64,000 nucleotides of DNA from Thermus sp. LT1-2-5 (lineage in GTDB: Bacteria; Deinococcota; Deinococci; Deinococcales; Thermaceae), in contig NZ_BSRG01000001.1 of the NCBI RefSeq assembly GCF_040363165.1, positions 1 through 64,000 of the forward strand, in the 5' to 3' direction. Of the stretch, positions 42,849 through 50,688 are shown in pieces. The position numbers and the translations under genes are program-made. Below the pieces are notes generated by a model that worked only from the letters and a program-made list of their open reading frames with translations, had not been told where the DNA came from and ran no database searches. Numbering within the stretch: the stretch's first letter is position 1; each line of letters opens with the position of its first letter.

Positions 42849-44561
42849 ATGTGGCGGTCTGTACGGCTTGACTTGGCGGTGAAAAGGGCCCATTGGGAAG
42901 AGATCCCACCCGAAGAGGTGGCCTGGGGCGGACGCTACCGCACAGCCCACCTTCTTTGGGAGCGGGAGGCTTACCGTGTTGACCCCCTTTCCTCGGACAA
43001 CCCCCTGGTCTTCGCCATCGGCCCCCTGGCGGGCACGGGGTTTTCCAACGCCAACCGCACCAGCGTGGGCACCCGTAGCCCCCTCACCCTGGGCATCAAG
43101 GAGGCCAACGGGGGCGGCACCTTCGGCTACGCCCTGGGGCAGATGAAGGTGGCCCACCTGGTCCTGGAGGGCCAAAGCCCTGAGTGGGTGGTGGTGCGCC
43201 TCACCAAGGAAGGGGAGGTCTTCTTTGACCCAGCGGAGGGGCTTTTGGGCCTTGGGAACTTTGAGGCGGCGAGGCGGCTTTTCGCCGCTTACGGGCGGAA
43301 GATCGCCTTTGCCCTTTTGGGGCCGGTGGGGGAGTACCTGGGGCTCCTTTCCGGCATCGCCTTTTCTGACATCGATGGCCGCCCTTCCCGCCTCGCCGCC
43401 CGGGGGGGCGTGGGGGCGGTGATGGGGTCTAAGCGGGTGAAGGCCATCGTGGTGGAGGTGCCGGGGAAGGTGGAGGTGTTTGACAAGCCCAAGGTCTTAG
43501 AAGGGGTACGCCGTTACGCCCAGCTCCTGCGGGAAGACCCCTTAGTCATGCAGTTTTACAACGCCATCGGCACCATGGGCATGGCGGACTTCCAAAACGC
43601 CTTTGGGGGGCTTCCCGTGCGCAACTTCCGCGAGGGTCGTCTGGCCCCTCCGGAGGTCTTCCGCATGGGCGGGCAGTACATCGCCCCCCTGAATAGGTCC
43701 CGTGGGGGCAAGCACACCCACGCCTGCATGCCGGGGTGCGTGATCCAGTGCTCCAACGTCATCGTGGACGAGAAGGGGGAAGAGGTGGTTTCCCCCTTGG
43801 AGTACGAGACCATCGGCCTCCTGGGCACCAACTGCGGCCTTTCCGACCCGGATCAGCTCGCCCGGCTTAACCGCCTGGCCAACGACCTGGGAATCGACAC
43901 CATCGAAACGGGAGCAAGCCTCGCCCTTTACATGGAGAAGGGCCTGGCGGACTTTGGGGACTACGCCTTCATGGAGGCTAAGCTTAAGGCCCTTTACGCT
44001 CCGAGCGAGGAGGCGCGGCTTCTCGCCCAGGGCACAGCCCGGCTGGGGGAGGCCTTGGGGGTGCAAAGGGTGCCGGTGATCAAGCGCCAGGCCATCAGTG
44101 CCTACGACCCCAGGGTGGTGGAGGCCACGGGCATCACCATGATGGTCACCGCCCAGGGGGCGGACCACACCGCGGGGAATGCGCCCCGGCTGGAAACCCG
44201 GGCCATGAAGCCCGAGGAGGTCCTCGAGGCCAGCTACCAGGCCCAGGTGAACGCCGCCGCCAACGATAGCCTGGGGCTTTGCGTCTTCGGGGGGAGCGTC
44301 ACCAACAAGCAGGTGGCCTTTATCGTGGAAAGCGTCAACGCCGCCTTGGGCACCCGCTTGAGCCCGGATTTCTGGCAGGTGCTTGGGGAAGGGGTCTTGC
44401 GTCTGGAGCACCGTTTCAACCACCAAGCGGGCTTTACCCACGAGGACGACCGCCTGCCCGCCTTCTTCTACGAGGAGCCGGTGCCCCCCAAGGGGTACAC
44501 GGCCCGTTTCCGCCCGGAGGACCTCTCCCCCCTCTACGCCCGGCTTCACGGGGAGGGTTAG
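42849..44561 (+). CDS. Aldehyde:ferredoxin oxidoreductase family, W/Mo-bispyranopterin enzyme
   Basis: A 570-aa oxygen-sensitive enzyme oxidising aldehydes to acids with ferredoxin. The N-terminal pterin-binding region is intact (GTGFSNANRTSVGTRSP, GGGTFGYALGQMKVAHLV, GRPSRLAARGGVGAVMGSK). The [4Fe-4S] ligands appear as C293, C297 and C301 (spaced x3, x3, against x2, x3 in the Pyrococcus enzyme) plus C478 in LGLCVFGG. ATG 42849 is preceded by GGGGCGGAGG, with TACACT further upstream as a possible -10. The modABC operon 15 kb away could supply tungstate or molybdate. Substrate unknown. Confidence 0.88.
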   Translation: MWRSVRLDLAVKRAHWEEIPPEEVAWGGRYRTAHLLWEREAYRVDPLSSDNPLVFAIGPLAGTGFSNANRTSVGTRSPLTLGIKEANGGGTFGYALGQMKVAHLVLEGQSPEWVVVRLTKEGEVFFDPAEGLLGLGNFEAARRLFAAYGRKIAFALLGPVGEYLGLLSGIAFSDIDGRPSRLAARGGVGAVMGSKRVKAIVVEVPGKVEVFDKPKVLEGVRRYAQLLREDPLVMQFYNAIGTMGMADFQNAFGGLPVRNFREGRLAPPEVFRMGGQYIAPLNRSRGGKHTHACMPGCVIQCSNVIVDEKGEEVVSPLEYETIGLLGTNCGLSDPDQLARLNRLANDLGIDTIETGASLALYMEKGLADFGDYAFMEAKLKALYAPSEEARLLAQGTARLGEALGVQRVPVIKRQAISAYDPRVVEATGITMMVTAQGADHTAGNAPRLETRAMKPEEVLEASYQAQVNAAANDSLGLCVFGGSVTNKQVAFIVESVNAALGTRLSPDFWQVLGEGVLRLEHRFNHQAGFTHEDDRLPAFFYEEPVPPKGYTARFRPEDLSPLYARLHGEG

Positions 44562-44564
44562 CCC

Positions 44565-44984
44565 GTGGGGGAAAAGCCCCTTTGGGAAGCCGCCTTCGCC
44601 GGGCTTTCCCCCCTGGCCTTCTACGGGGGGGTGGGCCTTTTGCTCGGGGCCTGGGCTTTCGGGGAGGCCCCGGGGTGGGTGTGGCTCTTCCTTTACCCCT
44701 GGTGGCGGCTTCGCCAGGGGTGGCGGGCCTCCCTTTACCCGGAGCGCCTCGTCCTAAAGCCCCCCTTGGGCCTGGCTCGGGCCGTGCCCTTGGAGCGGGT
44801 GGAAGGCGTGGAGGTGGGCTTTTGGCCTGCTGGGCCTTTGGCAAGGGGAAGAAGGGCCCTTTTCCTCCTCTTGGCCGATGGGGAAAGGCTTCCCTTACCC
44901 CTGCCCGAACCCGAGCCCCTGGCGGAGTACCTTAGAGTACTTCTAAAAGAGCGAACTTCAGGTAATGGGTCTCCGGGTGGTTGA
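44565..44984 (+). CDS. Small membrane protein with bPH2-like domain
   Basis: A 139-aa protein with two hydrophobic segments (about 14-33 and 37-50), then a beta-rich region ([28 protein letters not shown]) like bacterial PH domains. It starts with GTG three bases after the AOR stop, so it is likely co-transcribed. The last 17 codons overlap the convergent rlmO-like 3' end by 53 nt. Function unknown. Confidence 0.55.
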   Translation: MGEKPLWEAAFAGLSPLAFYGGVGLLLGAWAFGEAPGWVWLFLYPWWRLRQGWRASLYPERLVLKPPLGLARAVPLERVEGVEVGFWPAGPLARGRRALFLLLADGERLPLPLPEPEPLAEYLRVLLKERTSGNGSPGG

Positions 44985-46077
44985 GGAGGACGGGGTGGTC
45001 AAAGCCCTGGCCCCGCTTTTCCAAGACCCTTAGGGTGCGGTGAGCGTCCTGGGCTGCCTCCCGGAGCATTTCGTAAAAAAGGGGCTCGGTGAGGTGATGG
45101 CTGCAGCTTGCCGTGGCCAAGACCCCACCCTCCTTCAGGAGCTTGATGGCCCTCAGGTTCACCTCCTTGTAGGCCCGGTAGGCCCGTTCCACGTCCTTCT
45201 TGCCCTTGGCGAAGGCCGGGGGGTCCAGGACGATGAGGTCAAACCGCTCCCCCGCTTTTTCTAAGGTTCTCAAGTAGTCAAAGGCGTTGGCCTCCACCGT
45301 CTTGAGGTTCAGGCCGTTGAGGCGGGCGTTTTCCTCGGCTCGCTTCAGGGCCTCCGCGGAGCTGTCCACGCTGATCACCTCCTGGAAGCCCAAGGCCAGG
45401 TGCAGGCTGAAGCCCCCGGCGTAGCTGAAAACGTCCAAAGCCCGTTCCCCCTGGAAGCGCTCCATGAGGATGCGGTTTTCCCGCTGGTCCAGGTAGGCCC
45501 CGGTCTTCTGCCCTTCCAGGAGGTCCACCAGGTAGCGCACCTGCCCTTCCCGCACCATCACCCGCTCGGGCACCTGGCCCAGGAGGGGGCGGACGTAAAG
45601 GGGAAGGCCCTCTAGCTCCCGGCTCTTGGCGTCGTTTTTGGCCAGGACGCTCTTGACCAGGGGCCTAAGCCTTTCCGCCACCTGGGGCAGGAGGCCTTCC
45701 CAGGCGTGGGCCGTGGCCTGAAGCACGGCGTGGCCGGCATAGTAGTCCACCACGAGCCCGGGGAGGAAGTCCCCCTCGGCGTGGGCCAGGCGGAAGCCGC
45801 CTTCAGGCTCCCTTTCCAGATGGGGCAGGCGGCGGCGCAGGGCGGTTTCCAGGTTGTCCAAAAGGGCCTTCGCCGGGTCTTCCGCCGGGCGGAAGCGGTA
45901 GGCCCGCACCGTGAGGTCGCTTTGCGGGTTATAGAGGGCTAGGGCCAAGAAGCGCTTTCCCCAGTAGACGGGGTAAAGGCCCGGCGTGTCGGGCCCAGCG
46001 AGCACGTCGCGGCGGAAGACCCATAAGTGACGGGCGAGAAGTCGGGCGGCCCCGCGTTCGTTGACGAGAATCCTCAC
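44932..46077 (-). CDS. rlmO: 23S rRNA cytosine-C5 methyltransferase, RlmI/RlmO type
   Basis: A 381-aa SAM-dependent methyltransferase. It has an N-terminal PUA domain (about 1-75), a linking EEHEI-like domain, and a Rossmann core with [17 protein letters not shown] (motif I), [24 protein letters not shown] (motif IV) and [10 protein letters not shown] with the expected catalytic Cys (motif VI). T. thermophilus RlmO, which makes m5C1942 in 23S rRNA, belongs to this family and has this size; the symbol is given on that basis. GTG 46077 has TATACT (46089-46084) six bases upstream and no Shine-Dalgarno. Confidence 0.85.
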   Translation of the reverse strand: MRILVNERGAARLLARHLWVFRRDVLAGPDTPGLYPVYWGKRFLALALYNPQSDLTVRAYRFRPAEDPAKALLDNLETALRRRLPHLEREPEGGFRLAHAEGDFLPGLVVDYYAGHAVLQATAHAWEGLLPQVAERLRPLVKSVLAKNDAKSRELEGLPLYVRPLLGQVPERVMVREGQVRYLVDLLEGQKTGAYLDQRENRILMERFQGERALDVFSYAGGFSLHLALGFQEVISVDSSAEALKRAEENARLNGLNLKTVEANAFDYLRTLEKAGERFDLIVLDPPAFAKGKKDVERAYRAYKEVNLRAIKLLKEGGVLATASCSHHLTEPLFYEMLREAAQDAHRTLRVLEKRGQGFDHPVLLNHPETHYLKFALLEVL

Positions 46078-46089
46078 CGCTTCAGTATA
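46078..46089 (-). promoter_or_regulatory. -10 element for leaderless start at 46077
   Basis: TATACT on the minus strand (46089-46084) is followed by GAAGCG and GTG. It is divergent from the V-ATPase promoter, whose -35 begins 16 bp away. Confidence 0.65.
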
Positions 46090-46104
46090 CTTAGGCGGGG
46101 TTGG

Positions 46105-46139
46105 TTGACGCTTGCCCCCGCGGCCGGTATCATGACCGG
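46105..46139 (+). promoter_or_regulatory. Promoter of the V-type ATPase operon
   Basis: TTGACG (46105-46110), an exact 17-nt spacer and TATCAT (46128-46133). The -10 lies inside an inverted repeat CCGGT-N6-ACCGG (46124-46139), a possible operator. The leader to ATG 46179 is about 38 nt and includes AAGGAGGGG. Confidence 0.8.
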
Positions 46140-46178
46140 CGGGCGCACTTTGCGCATGTTTTCACATAAGGAGGGGCG

Positions 46179-46493
46179 ATGGGAGGCCTGGGACTTATCA
46201 AGACCCTAGCGGAGAAGGAGAGGGAGCTCCTTGCCCGCCTCGAGGCCGCCAAGAAGGAGGCGGAAGACCTCCTTAAGCGGGCGGAGGTCGAGGCCAAGGC
46301 CCTTTTGGAGGAGGCGGAGGCCAAGGCCAAGGCCCTGGAGCAGGAATTCAAGGAAAAGGAGGCCCGGGAAACCGAAGCCCTCCTGGCCCAGTACCGCAAG
46401 CAGGCCGAGGCCGAGGCCCAGGCGGTGAAGGAAAAGGGTCTGGCCCGCCTGCCGGAGGCGGTGGCCCTAGTGCTCCAGGAGGTCTTGCCGTGA
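46179..46493 (+). CDS. V-type ATP synthase subunit G (peripheral stalk)
   Basis: A 104-aa protein that is almost entirely one alanine/glutamate/lysine-rich coiled coil (about 8-85). It pairs with subunit E to form the peripheral stalks that hold the A3B3 head against rotation. First gene of the operon, with a strong Shine-Dalgarno. It resembles the first gene of the Thermus V/A-ATPase operon. Its stop overlaps the subunit I start as GTGA. Confidence 0.85.
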   Translation: MGGLGLIKTLAEKERELLARLEAAKKEAEDLLKRAEVEAKALLEEAEAKAKALEQEFKEKEARETEALLAQYRKQAEAEAQAVKEKGLARLPEAVALVLQEVLP

Positions 46494-48448
46494 TCGCCCC
46501 CATGGAGAAGCTGGTCCTAGCCGGACCTAAGGCCCGGGCCAAGGAGCTTCTCCATAGCCTGCAGCAGGCGGGGGTGGTGCACCTGGAAACCCTGCGGGTG
46601 GCGGAGCTTGCCGAGTACAAGCTCTCCCCCGAGGAGCGGGAGGAGCTAAGGCGCTGGGAGGGGGTGGCGGCGGGGGCCGAGCACGCCCTCACCCTCCTAG
46701 GCCAAGAGGTGGCCCCTTCCCGCCCCTTCCCGGAGGGCCTCGAGGCGGCGGAGAAGGCCCTCGCCCCCATCCAGGGCCACGCCGAGGGGCTTTCCCGGCA
46801 GAAACAGGAGCTGGAGGAGGAGCTTTCCTTGGCCCAGGCCTACCTGGAGCCCTTGGAAAGGCTCGCCGGTTTGGCCCAGGGCCTGGACCAAAGCCCCTTC
46901 TTCCGGGTGGTTCCCTTCCTCCTTACGGAAAAGGAGCTTCCCTTGGTGGAGGAGGCCTTGAAGAAGGCCTTGGAAGACCGCTTCTTCCTGGCCCATGAGC
47001 CCTACGCCAAGGGGCTCGCCGCCCTTTTGGTGGTGCACCGCCGGGACCTCGAGGCGGCCAAGGCGGCCTTGTCCCGGGCAGGGGTAGCGGAGCTGCGGCT
47101 TCCTGGGGCCTTGGGGGAGCTTCCCCTCTCCCAGGCGGCAAGGCGGCTCAAGGAGCGGGCGGAGGCGGCTCCCCGGGAGCTCTCCGAGGTGCGCCAGAGC
47201 CTGGCCAAGCTGGCTAAGGAGGCCACCTCCACCCTGCAAAGCCTCTGGACCCGGGCCAAGGACGAGGTAGCCCGGCTCAAGGCCCTGGAGGAGTTGGCCT
47301 CGGGTCGCTTTGGCTTCGCCCTCTTGGGCTACGTGCCCGTGAAGGCCAAGCCCAAGGTGGAGGAGGCCCTGGCCCGCCACAAGGAGGGTGTGGTCTACGC
47401 CTTCGAACCGGTGGACGAGCACCATGAGGCGGACCGCATTCCCGTGACCCTGGACAACCCCCCTTGGGTAAAGCCCTTTGAGCTTTTGGTGAGCTTCCTC
47501 AACACGCCCAAGTACGGCTCCCTTGACCCCACCCCCGTGGTCCCCATCTTCTTCCCCTTCTGGTTCGGGATGATCGTGGGGGACATCGGCTACGCCCTCC
47601 TCTTCCTCCTTCTTGGGCGCTGGCTTTCCGGCTTCGTCAAGCGGAATGAGCCCTTGGTCATCGACCTCTTCGCCCTTCGGCTCAAGCCCCAGGTGATCGG
47701 CAAGCTGGTCTACATCTTGAACTGGATGGTCTTCTGGACCGTCCTTTGGGGCGTGGTCTACGGGGAGTTCTTCGGCACCTTCTTGGAGCACCTGGGGGTC
47801 TTCGGCACCCCGGAGCACCCCGGCCTCATCCCCATCCTCATCCCCCGTATCGATACCGCCAAGACCGCCAATCTCCTCATCCTCCTCTCCGTGGCCTTTG
47901 GCGTGCTCATGGTCTTCTGGGGGCTCATCCTCCGCGCCTACCTGGGCTTCAAGCACCGCCACATGGCCCACTTCTGGGAAGGGGTGGGGTATCTGGGTGG
48001 GCTTGTGGGCATTCTGGCCCTGGCCGCCTCCTACCTGGGCAACCTGCAGGCGGGGTGGCTTACGGGCCTCATGTACGTGGGCTTTGGCGTCTTCCTCTTG
48101 GCCGTCCTCATGAGCCGCATCTGGCTCATGATCCCGGAGATCTTCACCCAGGCGGGGCACATCCTTTCCCACATCCGTATCTACGCCGTGGGGGCCGCGG
48201 GGGGCATCCTGGCGGGCCTCCTCACCGATGTGGGCTTTGCCCTGGCGGAGCGGATGGGCCTTGTGGGGGCGCTTTTGGGCATCGTGGTGGCGGGGGTGTT
48301 GCACCTCTTGATCCTCCTCCTCACCACCTTGGGGCACATGCTCCAGCCCATCCGTCTTATTTGGGTGGAGTTCTTCACCAAGTTCGGTTTCTACGAGGAG
48401 AACGGCAGGCCTTACCGGCCGTTCAAAAGCGTCCGCGAGACGCAGTAA
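46490..48448 (+). CDS. V-type ATP synthase subunit I (a subunit)
   Basis: A 652-aa protein with a cytoplasmic N-terminal half (coiled coils linking to the EG stalks) and about eight membrane helices from about residue 345 (VVPIFFPFWFGMIVGDIGYALLF). The second-last helices contain conserved charged positions that form the proton half-channels beside the L ring (RIYAVGAAGGILAGL with its Arg). GTG 46490 overlaps the subunit G stop. Length matches the family. Confidence 0.95.
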   Translation: MIAPMEKLVLAGPKARAKELLHSLQQAGVVHLETLRVAELAEYKLSPEEREELRRWEGVAAGAEHALTLLGQEVAPSRPFPEGLEAAEKALAPIQGHAEGLSRQKQELEEELSLAQAYLEPLERLAGLAQGLDQSPFFRVVPFLLTEKELPLVEEALKKALEDRFFLAHEPYAKGLAALLVVHRRDLEAAKAALSRAGVAELRLPGALGELPLSQAARRLKERAEAAPRELSEVRQSLAKLAKEATSTLQSLWTRAKDEVARLKALEELASGRFGFALLGYVPVKAKPKVEEALARHKEGVVYAFEPVDEHHEADRIPVTLDNPPWVKPFELLVSFLNTPKYGSLDPTPVVPIFFPFWFGMIVGDIGYALLFLLLGRWLSGFVKRNEPLVIDLFALRLKPQVIGKLVYILNWMVFWTVLWGVVYGEFFGTFLEHLGVFGTPEHPGLIPILIPRIDTAKTANLLILLSVAFGVLMVFWGLILRAYLGFKHRHMAHFWEGVGYLGGLVGILALAASYLGNLQAGWLTGLMYVGFGVFLLAVLMSRIWLMIPEIFTQAGHILSHIRIYAVGAAGGILAGLLTDVGFALAERMGLVGALLGIVVAGVLHLLILLLTTLGHMLQPIRLIWVEFFTKFGFYEENGRPYRPFKSVRETQ

Positions 48449-48462
48449 AGGGAGGGAAAGAG

Positions 48463-48762
48463 ATGAAGAAGCTTCTTGTTCTGGTTCTGGTGGCGGTGTT
48501 CGGCGCATTGGCTTTGGCGGCGGAGGAGGCGGCGGCCTCCGGGGGCTTGGACCGTGGCCTCATCGCTGTGGGCATGGGGCTTGCCGTGGGCCTAGCCGCC
48601 TTGGGCACGGGCGTGGCCCAGGCCCGCATCGGGGCCGCCGGCGTGGGGGCCATCGCCGAGGACCGGGGCAACTTCGGTACCGCCCTGATCTTCCTGCTCC
48701 TGCCCGAAACCCTGGTGATCTTCGGTCTCCTCATCGCCTTCATCCTGAACGGCAAGCTCTAA
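48463..48762 (+). CDS. V-type ATP synthase proteolipid subunit (L/K)
   Basis: A 99-aa protein: signal-like N-terminal segment (about 1-19), then a two-helix hairpin. The first helix (GLIAVGMGLAVGLAALGTGVAQARIG) is glycine-rich; the second contains LPETLVIFGLL, whose Glu is the proton-carrying carboxylate. About a dozen copies form the rotor ring in Thermus. ATG 48463 has GGGAGGGAAAG upstream. A strong terminator hairpin follows 12 nt after the stop, before the subunit E gene. Confidence 0.95.
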   Translation: MKKLLVLVLVAVFGALALAAEEAAASGGLDRGLIAVGMGLAVGLAALGTGVAQARIGAAGVGAIAEDRGNFGTALIFLLLPETLVIFGLLIAFILNGKL

Positions 48763-48774
48763 GGGGCTTCTTGG

Positions 48775-48803
48775 GCCCTGCCCCAAAGGGGGCAGGGCTT
48801 TTT
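48775..48803 (+). terminator. Intrinsic terminator inside the V-ATPase operon
   Basis: A perfect 10-bp stem GCCCTGCCCC/GGGGCAGGGC (48775-48784 with 48789-48798), loop AAAG, followed by TTTTT. This is among the best intrinsic terminators in the window, yet six more subunit genes follow in the same direction with no clear new promoter. It probably acts as a partial terminator that makes G-I-L mRNA more abundant than E-C-F-A-B-D. Confidence 0.8.
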
Positions 48804-48817
48804 CCCAAGGAGGGAAG

Positions 48818-49384
48818 ATGTCTAAACTGGAAGCCATTTTGAGCCAGGAGGTGGAGGCGGAGATCCGCACCCTTCTGGAGGAGGCCAGGACCAAAGCCGA
48901 AGGCCTGCGCAAGGAGGCGGAGGCCAAGGCGGAGGCCCTTTTGGCCGCTAGGAAGCGGGCCCTCGAGGCCCAATACCAAGCCGCCCTGCGCCGAGCGGAA
49001 AGCGCCGGGGAGCTCCTGTTGGCCACCGCCCGCACCGAGGCGAAGGGCGAGGTGCTGGAGGCGGTGAAGGCCAAGGTGCGGGAGGCCTTGGCGGGCCTGC
49101 CGACAAAGCCCGAGTGGCCGGAGGTGCTCAGGAAACTTGCCCTGGAGGCGCTATCCGCCCTGCCCGAGCCCGTGGCCCTCGCCTCCCACCCGGAGAACCT
49201 GCCCCACCTGGAGCCCCTGGCCCGGGAGCGGGGCCTGGAGCTAAGGGCCGACCCCGCCTTGCGGCTTGGGGTGCGGGCCCTGGGGAAAGAGGGTAAAACC
49301 CAGGTGGAAAACACCCTGGAAGGCCGCCTGGAGCGGGCGTGGGACGCCCTTTCCGCCAAGGTGGCCGCAGTGCTTTGGGGCTAG
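48818..49384 (+). CDS. V-type ATP synthase subunit E (peripheral stalk)
   Basis: A 188-aa protein. The N-terminal half is a long coiled coil (about 5-85) that pairs with subunit G; the C-terminal half is a small alpha/beta domain that binds the top of the A3B3 head. The start follows AAGGAGGGAAG. First gene after the internal terminator. Length is standard. Confidence 0.92.
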   Translation: MSKLEAILSQEVEAEIRTLLEEARTKAEGLRKEAEAKAEALLAARKRALEAQYQAALRRAESAGELLLATARTEAKGEVLEAVKAKVREALAGLPTKPEWPEVLRKLALEALSALPEPVALASHPENLPHLEPLARERGLELRADPALRLGVRALGKEGKTQVENTLEGRLERAWDALSAKVAAVLWG

Positions 49385-49387
49385 GCC

Positions 49388-50359
49388 ATGGCGGACGACT
49401 TCGCCTACCTAAACGCCCGGGTGCGGGCCAGGCGGCAAAGCCTCCTCAAGGAGAGCTTCTTCCAGGAGGCCTTGGACCTGGCCTACCCCGAGTTCCTCCG
49501 CCTCCTTTCCGAAAGCGTCTACGGGGCGGAGCTTGCCGGGCAGGGCCTGCCCGAGGTGGACCGGGCGGTGGGGCGCACCCTGGCCCGGCTGGTGGGGGAC
49601 CTGCCGGGTCTGGTCACCGGGGAGGCAAGGGAGGCGGTGCGCCTCCTCCTCCTGCGCAACGACCTCACCAATCTGCAGGCCCTCCTGCGGGCCAAGGCCA
49701 CGGGCCGCCCCTTTGAGGAGGTCCTCCTCCTGCCGGGCACGCTGAAGGAGGCCCTTTGGCGCCAGGCCTACGAGGCGCAGGATGTTCCCGGCATGGCCCA
49801 GGTCCTCTCCGTCCCCGGCCACCCCTTGGCCCGGGCCCTGCGGGCGGTGCTGCGGGAAACCCAGGACCTGGCCCGGGTGGAGGCCCTGTTGGCCAAGCGC
49901 TTTTACGAGGACGTGGCCAAGACCGCCAAGGCCCTCGAGGCGCCCTTCTTGCGGGACTACCTGGCCCTGGAGGTGGACGCCGAGAACCTGCGCACCGCCT
50001 TCAAGCTTCAGGGGCAGGGGGTATCCCCGGAGGGGCTTTTCATCCGGGGCGGGCGCTTCGTGGACCGGGTGCGCTTTTCTCGCCTTCTGGAGGGGGATTA
50101 TGCCGTTTTGGACGAGCTTTCCGGCACGCCCTTCGCTCCCTTGGCCGGGGTGCTGGACCTGAAGGAGCTGGAGAAGCGCCTGAGGTGCGTCCTCCTCAAG
50201 GAGGCCAAGAAAGGGGCTTCCGACCCCTTGGGGGCGGGGCTCGTTCTGGCCTACGTGAAGGAGCGGGAGTGGGAGGCTATGCGGCTTAGGCTCTTGGCCC
50301 GGCGGGCCTACTTCGGCCTGCCCCGGGCCCAGGTGGAGGAGGAGGTGGCCTGCGCATGA
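49388..50359 (+). CDS. V-type ATP synthase subunit C (d-type socket)
   Basis: A 323-aa helical protein in three repeated bundles that forms the funnel-shaped socket on the rotor ring, connecting it to the D-F shaft. It is related to yeast Vma6/subunit d. Predicted helices run throughout, with LLLRNDLTNLQALLRAKATGRPFEEVLLLPGTL a typical segment. It starts 3 nt after the subunit E stop and overlaps subunit F by 4 nt. Confidence 0.92.
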   Translation: MADDFAYLNARVRARRQSLLKESFFQEALDLAYPEFLRLLSESVYGAELAGQGLPEVDRAVGRTLARLVGDLPGLVTGEAREAVRLLLLRNDLTNLQALLRAKATGRPFEEVLLLPGTLKEALWRQAYEAQDVPGMAQVLSVPGHPLARALRAVLRETQDLARVEALLAKRFYEDVAKTAKALEAPFLRDYLALEVDAENLRTAFKLQGQGVSPEGLFIRGGRFVDRVRFSRLLEGDYAVLDELSGTPFAPLAGVLDLKELEKRLRCVLLKEAKKGASDPLGAGLVLAYVKEREWEAMRLRLLARRAYFGLPRAQVEEEVACA

Positions 50360-50676
50360 GGATCGCCGTGATCGCCGACCCCGAGGCCGCTCAGGGCTTC
50401 CGGCTGGCGGGCCTCGAGGCGTACGCCGCCCAAAGCCCGGAGGAGGCCAGGGCCCTCTTGGAAAGGCTCGTGCAACAGGGGGCCTACGCCTTGGTGGCCG
50501 TGGACCAAGGCCTTTTGCCGGAACCGGAAAAGGCGGTGGAGCGCCTCATGCGGGGGAAGGACCTCCCGGTCCTCCTGCCCATGGCGGGCCTGAAGGAGGC
50601 GTTCCAGAACCCCGACGTGGAAGGCTACATGCGGGAGCTGGTGCGGCGCACCATCGGCTTTGACATCAAGTTGTAG
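50356..50676 (+). CDS. V-type ATP synthase subunit F
   Basis: A 106-aa alpha/beta (CheY-like fold) rotor-shaft subunit (RIAVIADPEAAQGFRLAGLEAY). In Thermus, subunit F binds the D coiled coil and changes conformation to regulate ATPase activity. Overlap ATGA with subunit C shows tight coupling. The C-terminal helix ends before a short gap with AGGATGGAGGG, the ribosome site for subunit A. Confidence 0.93.
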   Translation: MRIAVIADPEAAQGFRLAGLEAYAAQSPEEARALLERLVQQGAYALVAVDQGLLPEPEKAVERLMRGKDLPVLLPMAGLKEAFQNPDVEGYMRELVRRTIGFDIKL

Positions 50677-50688
50677 GATGGAGGGAAG

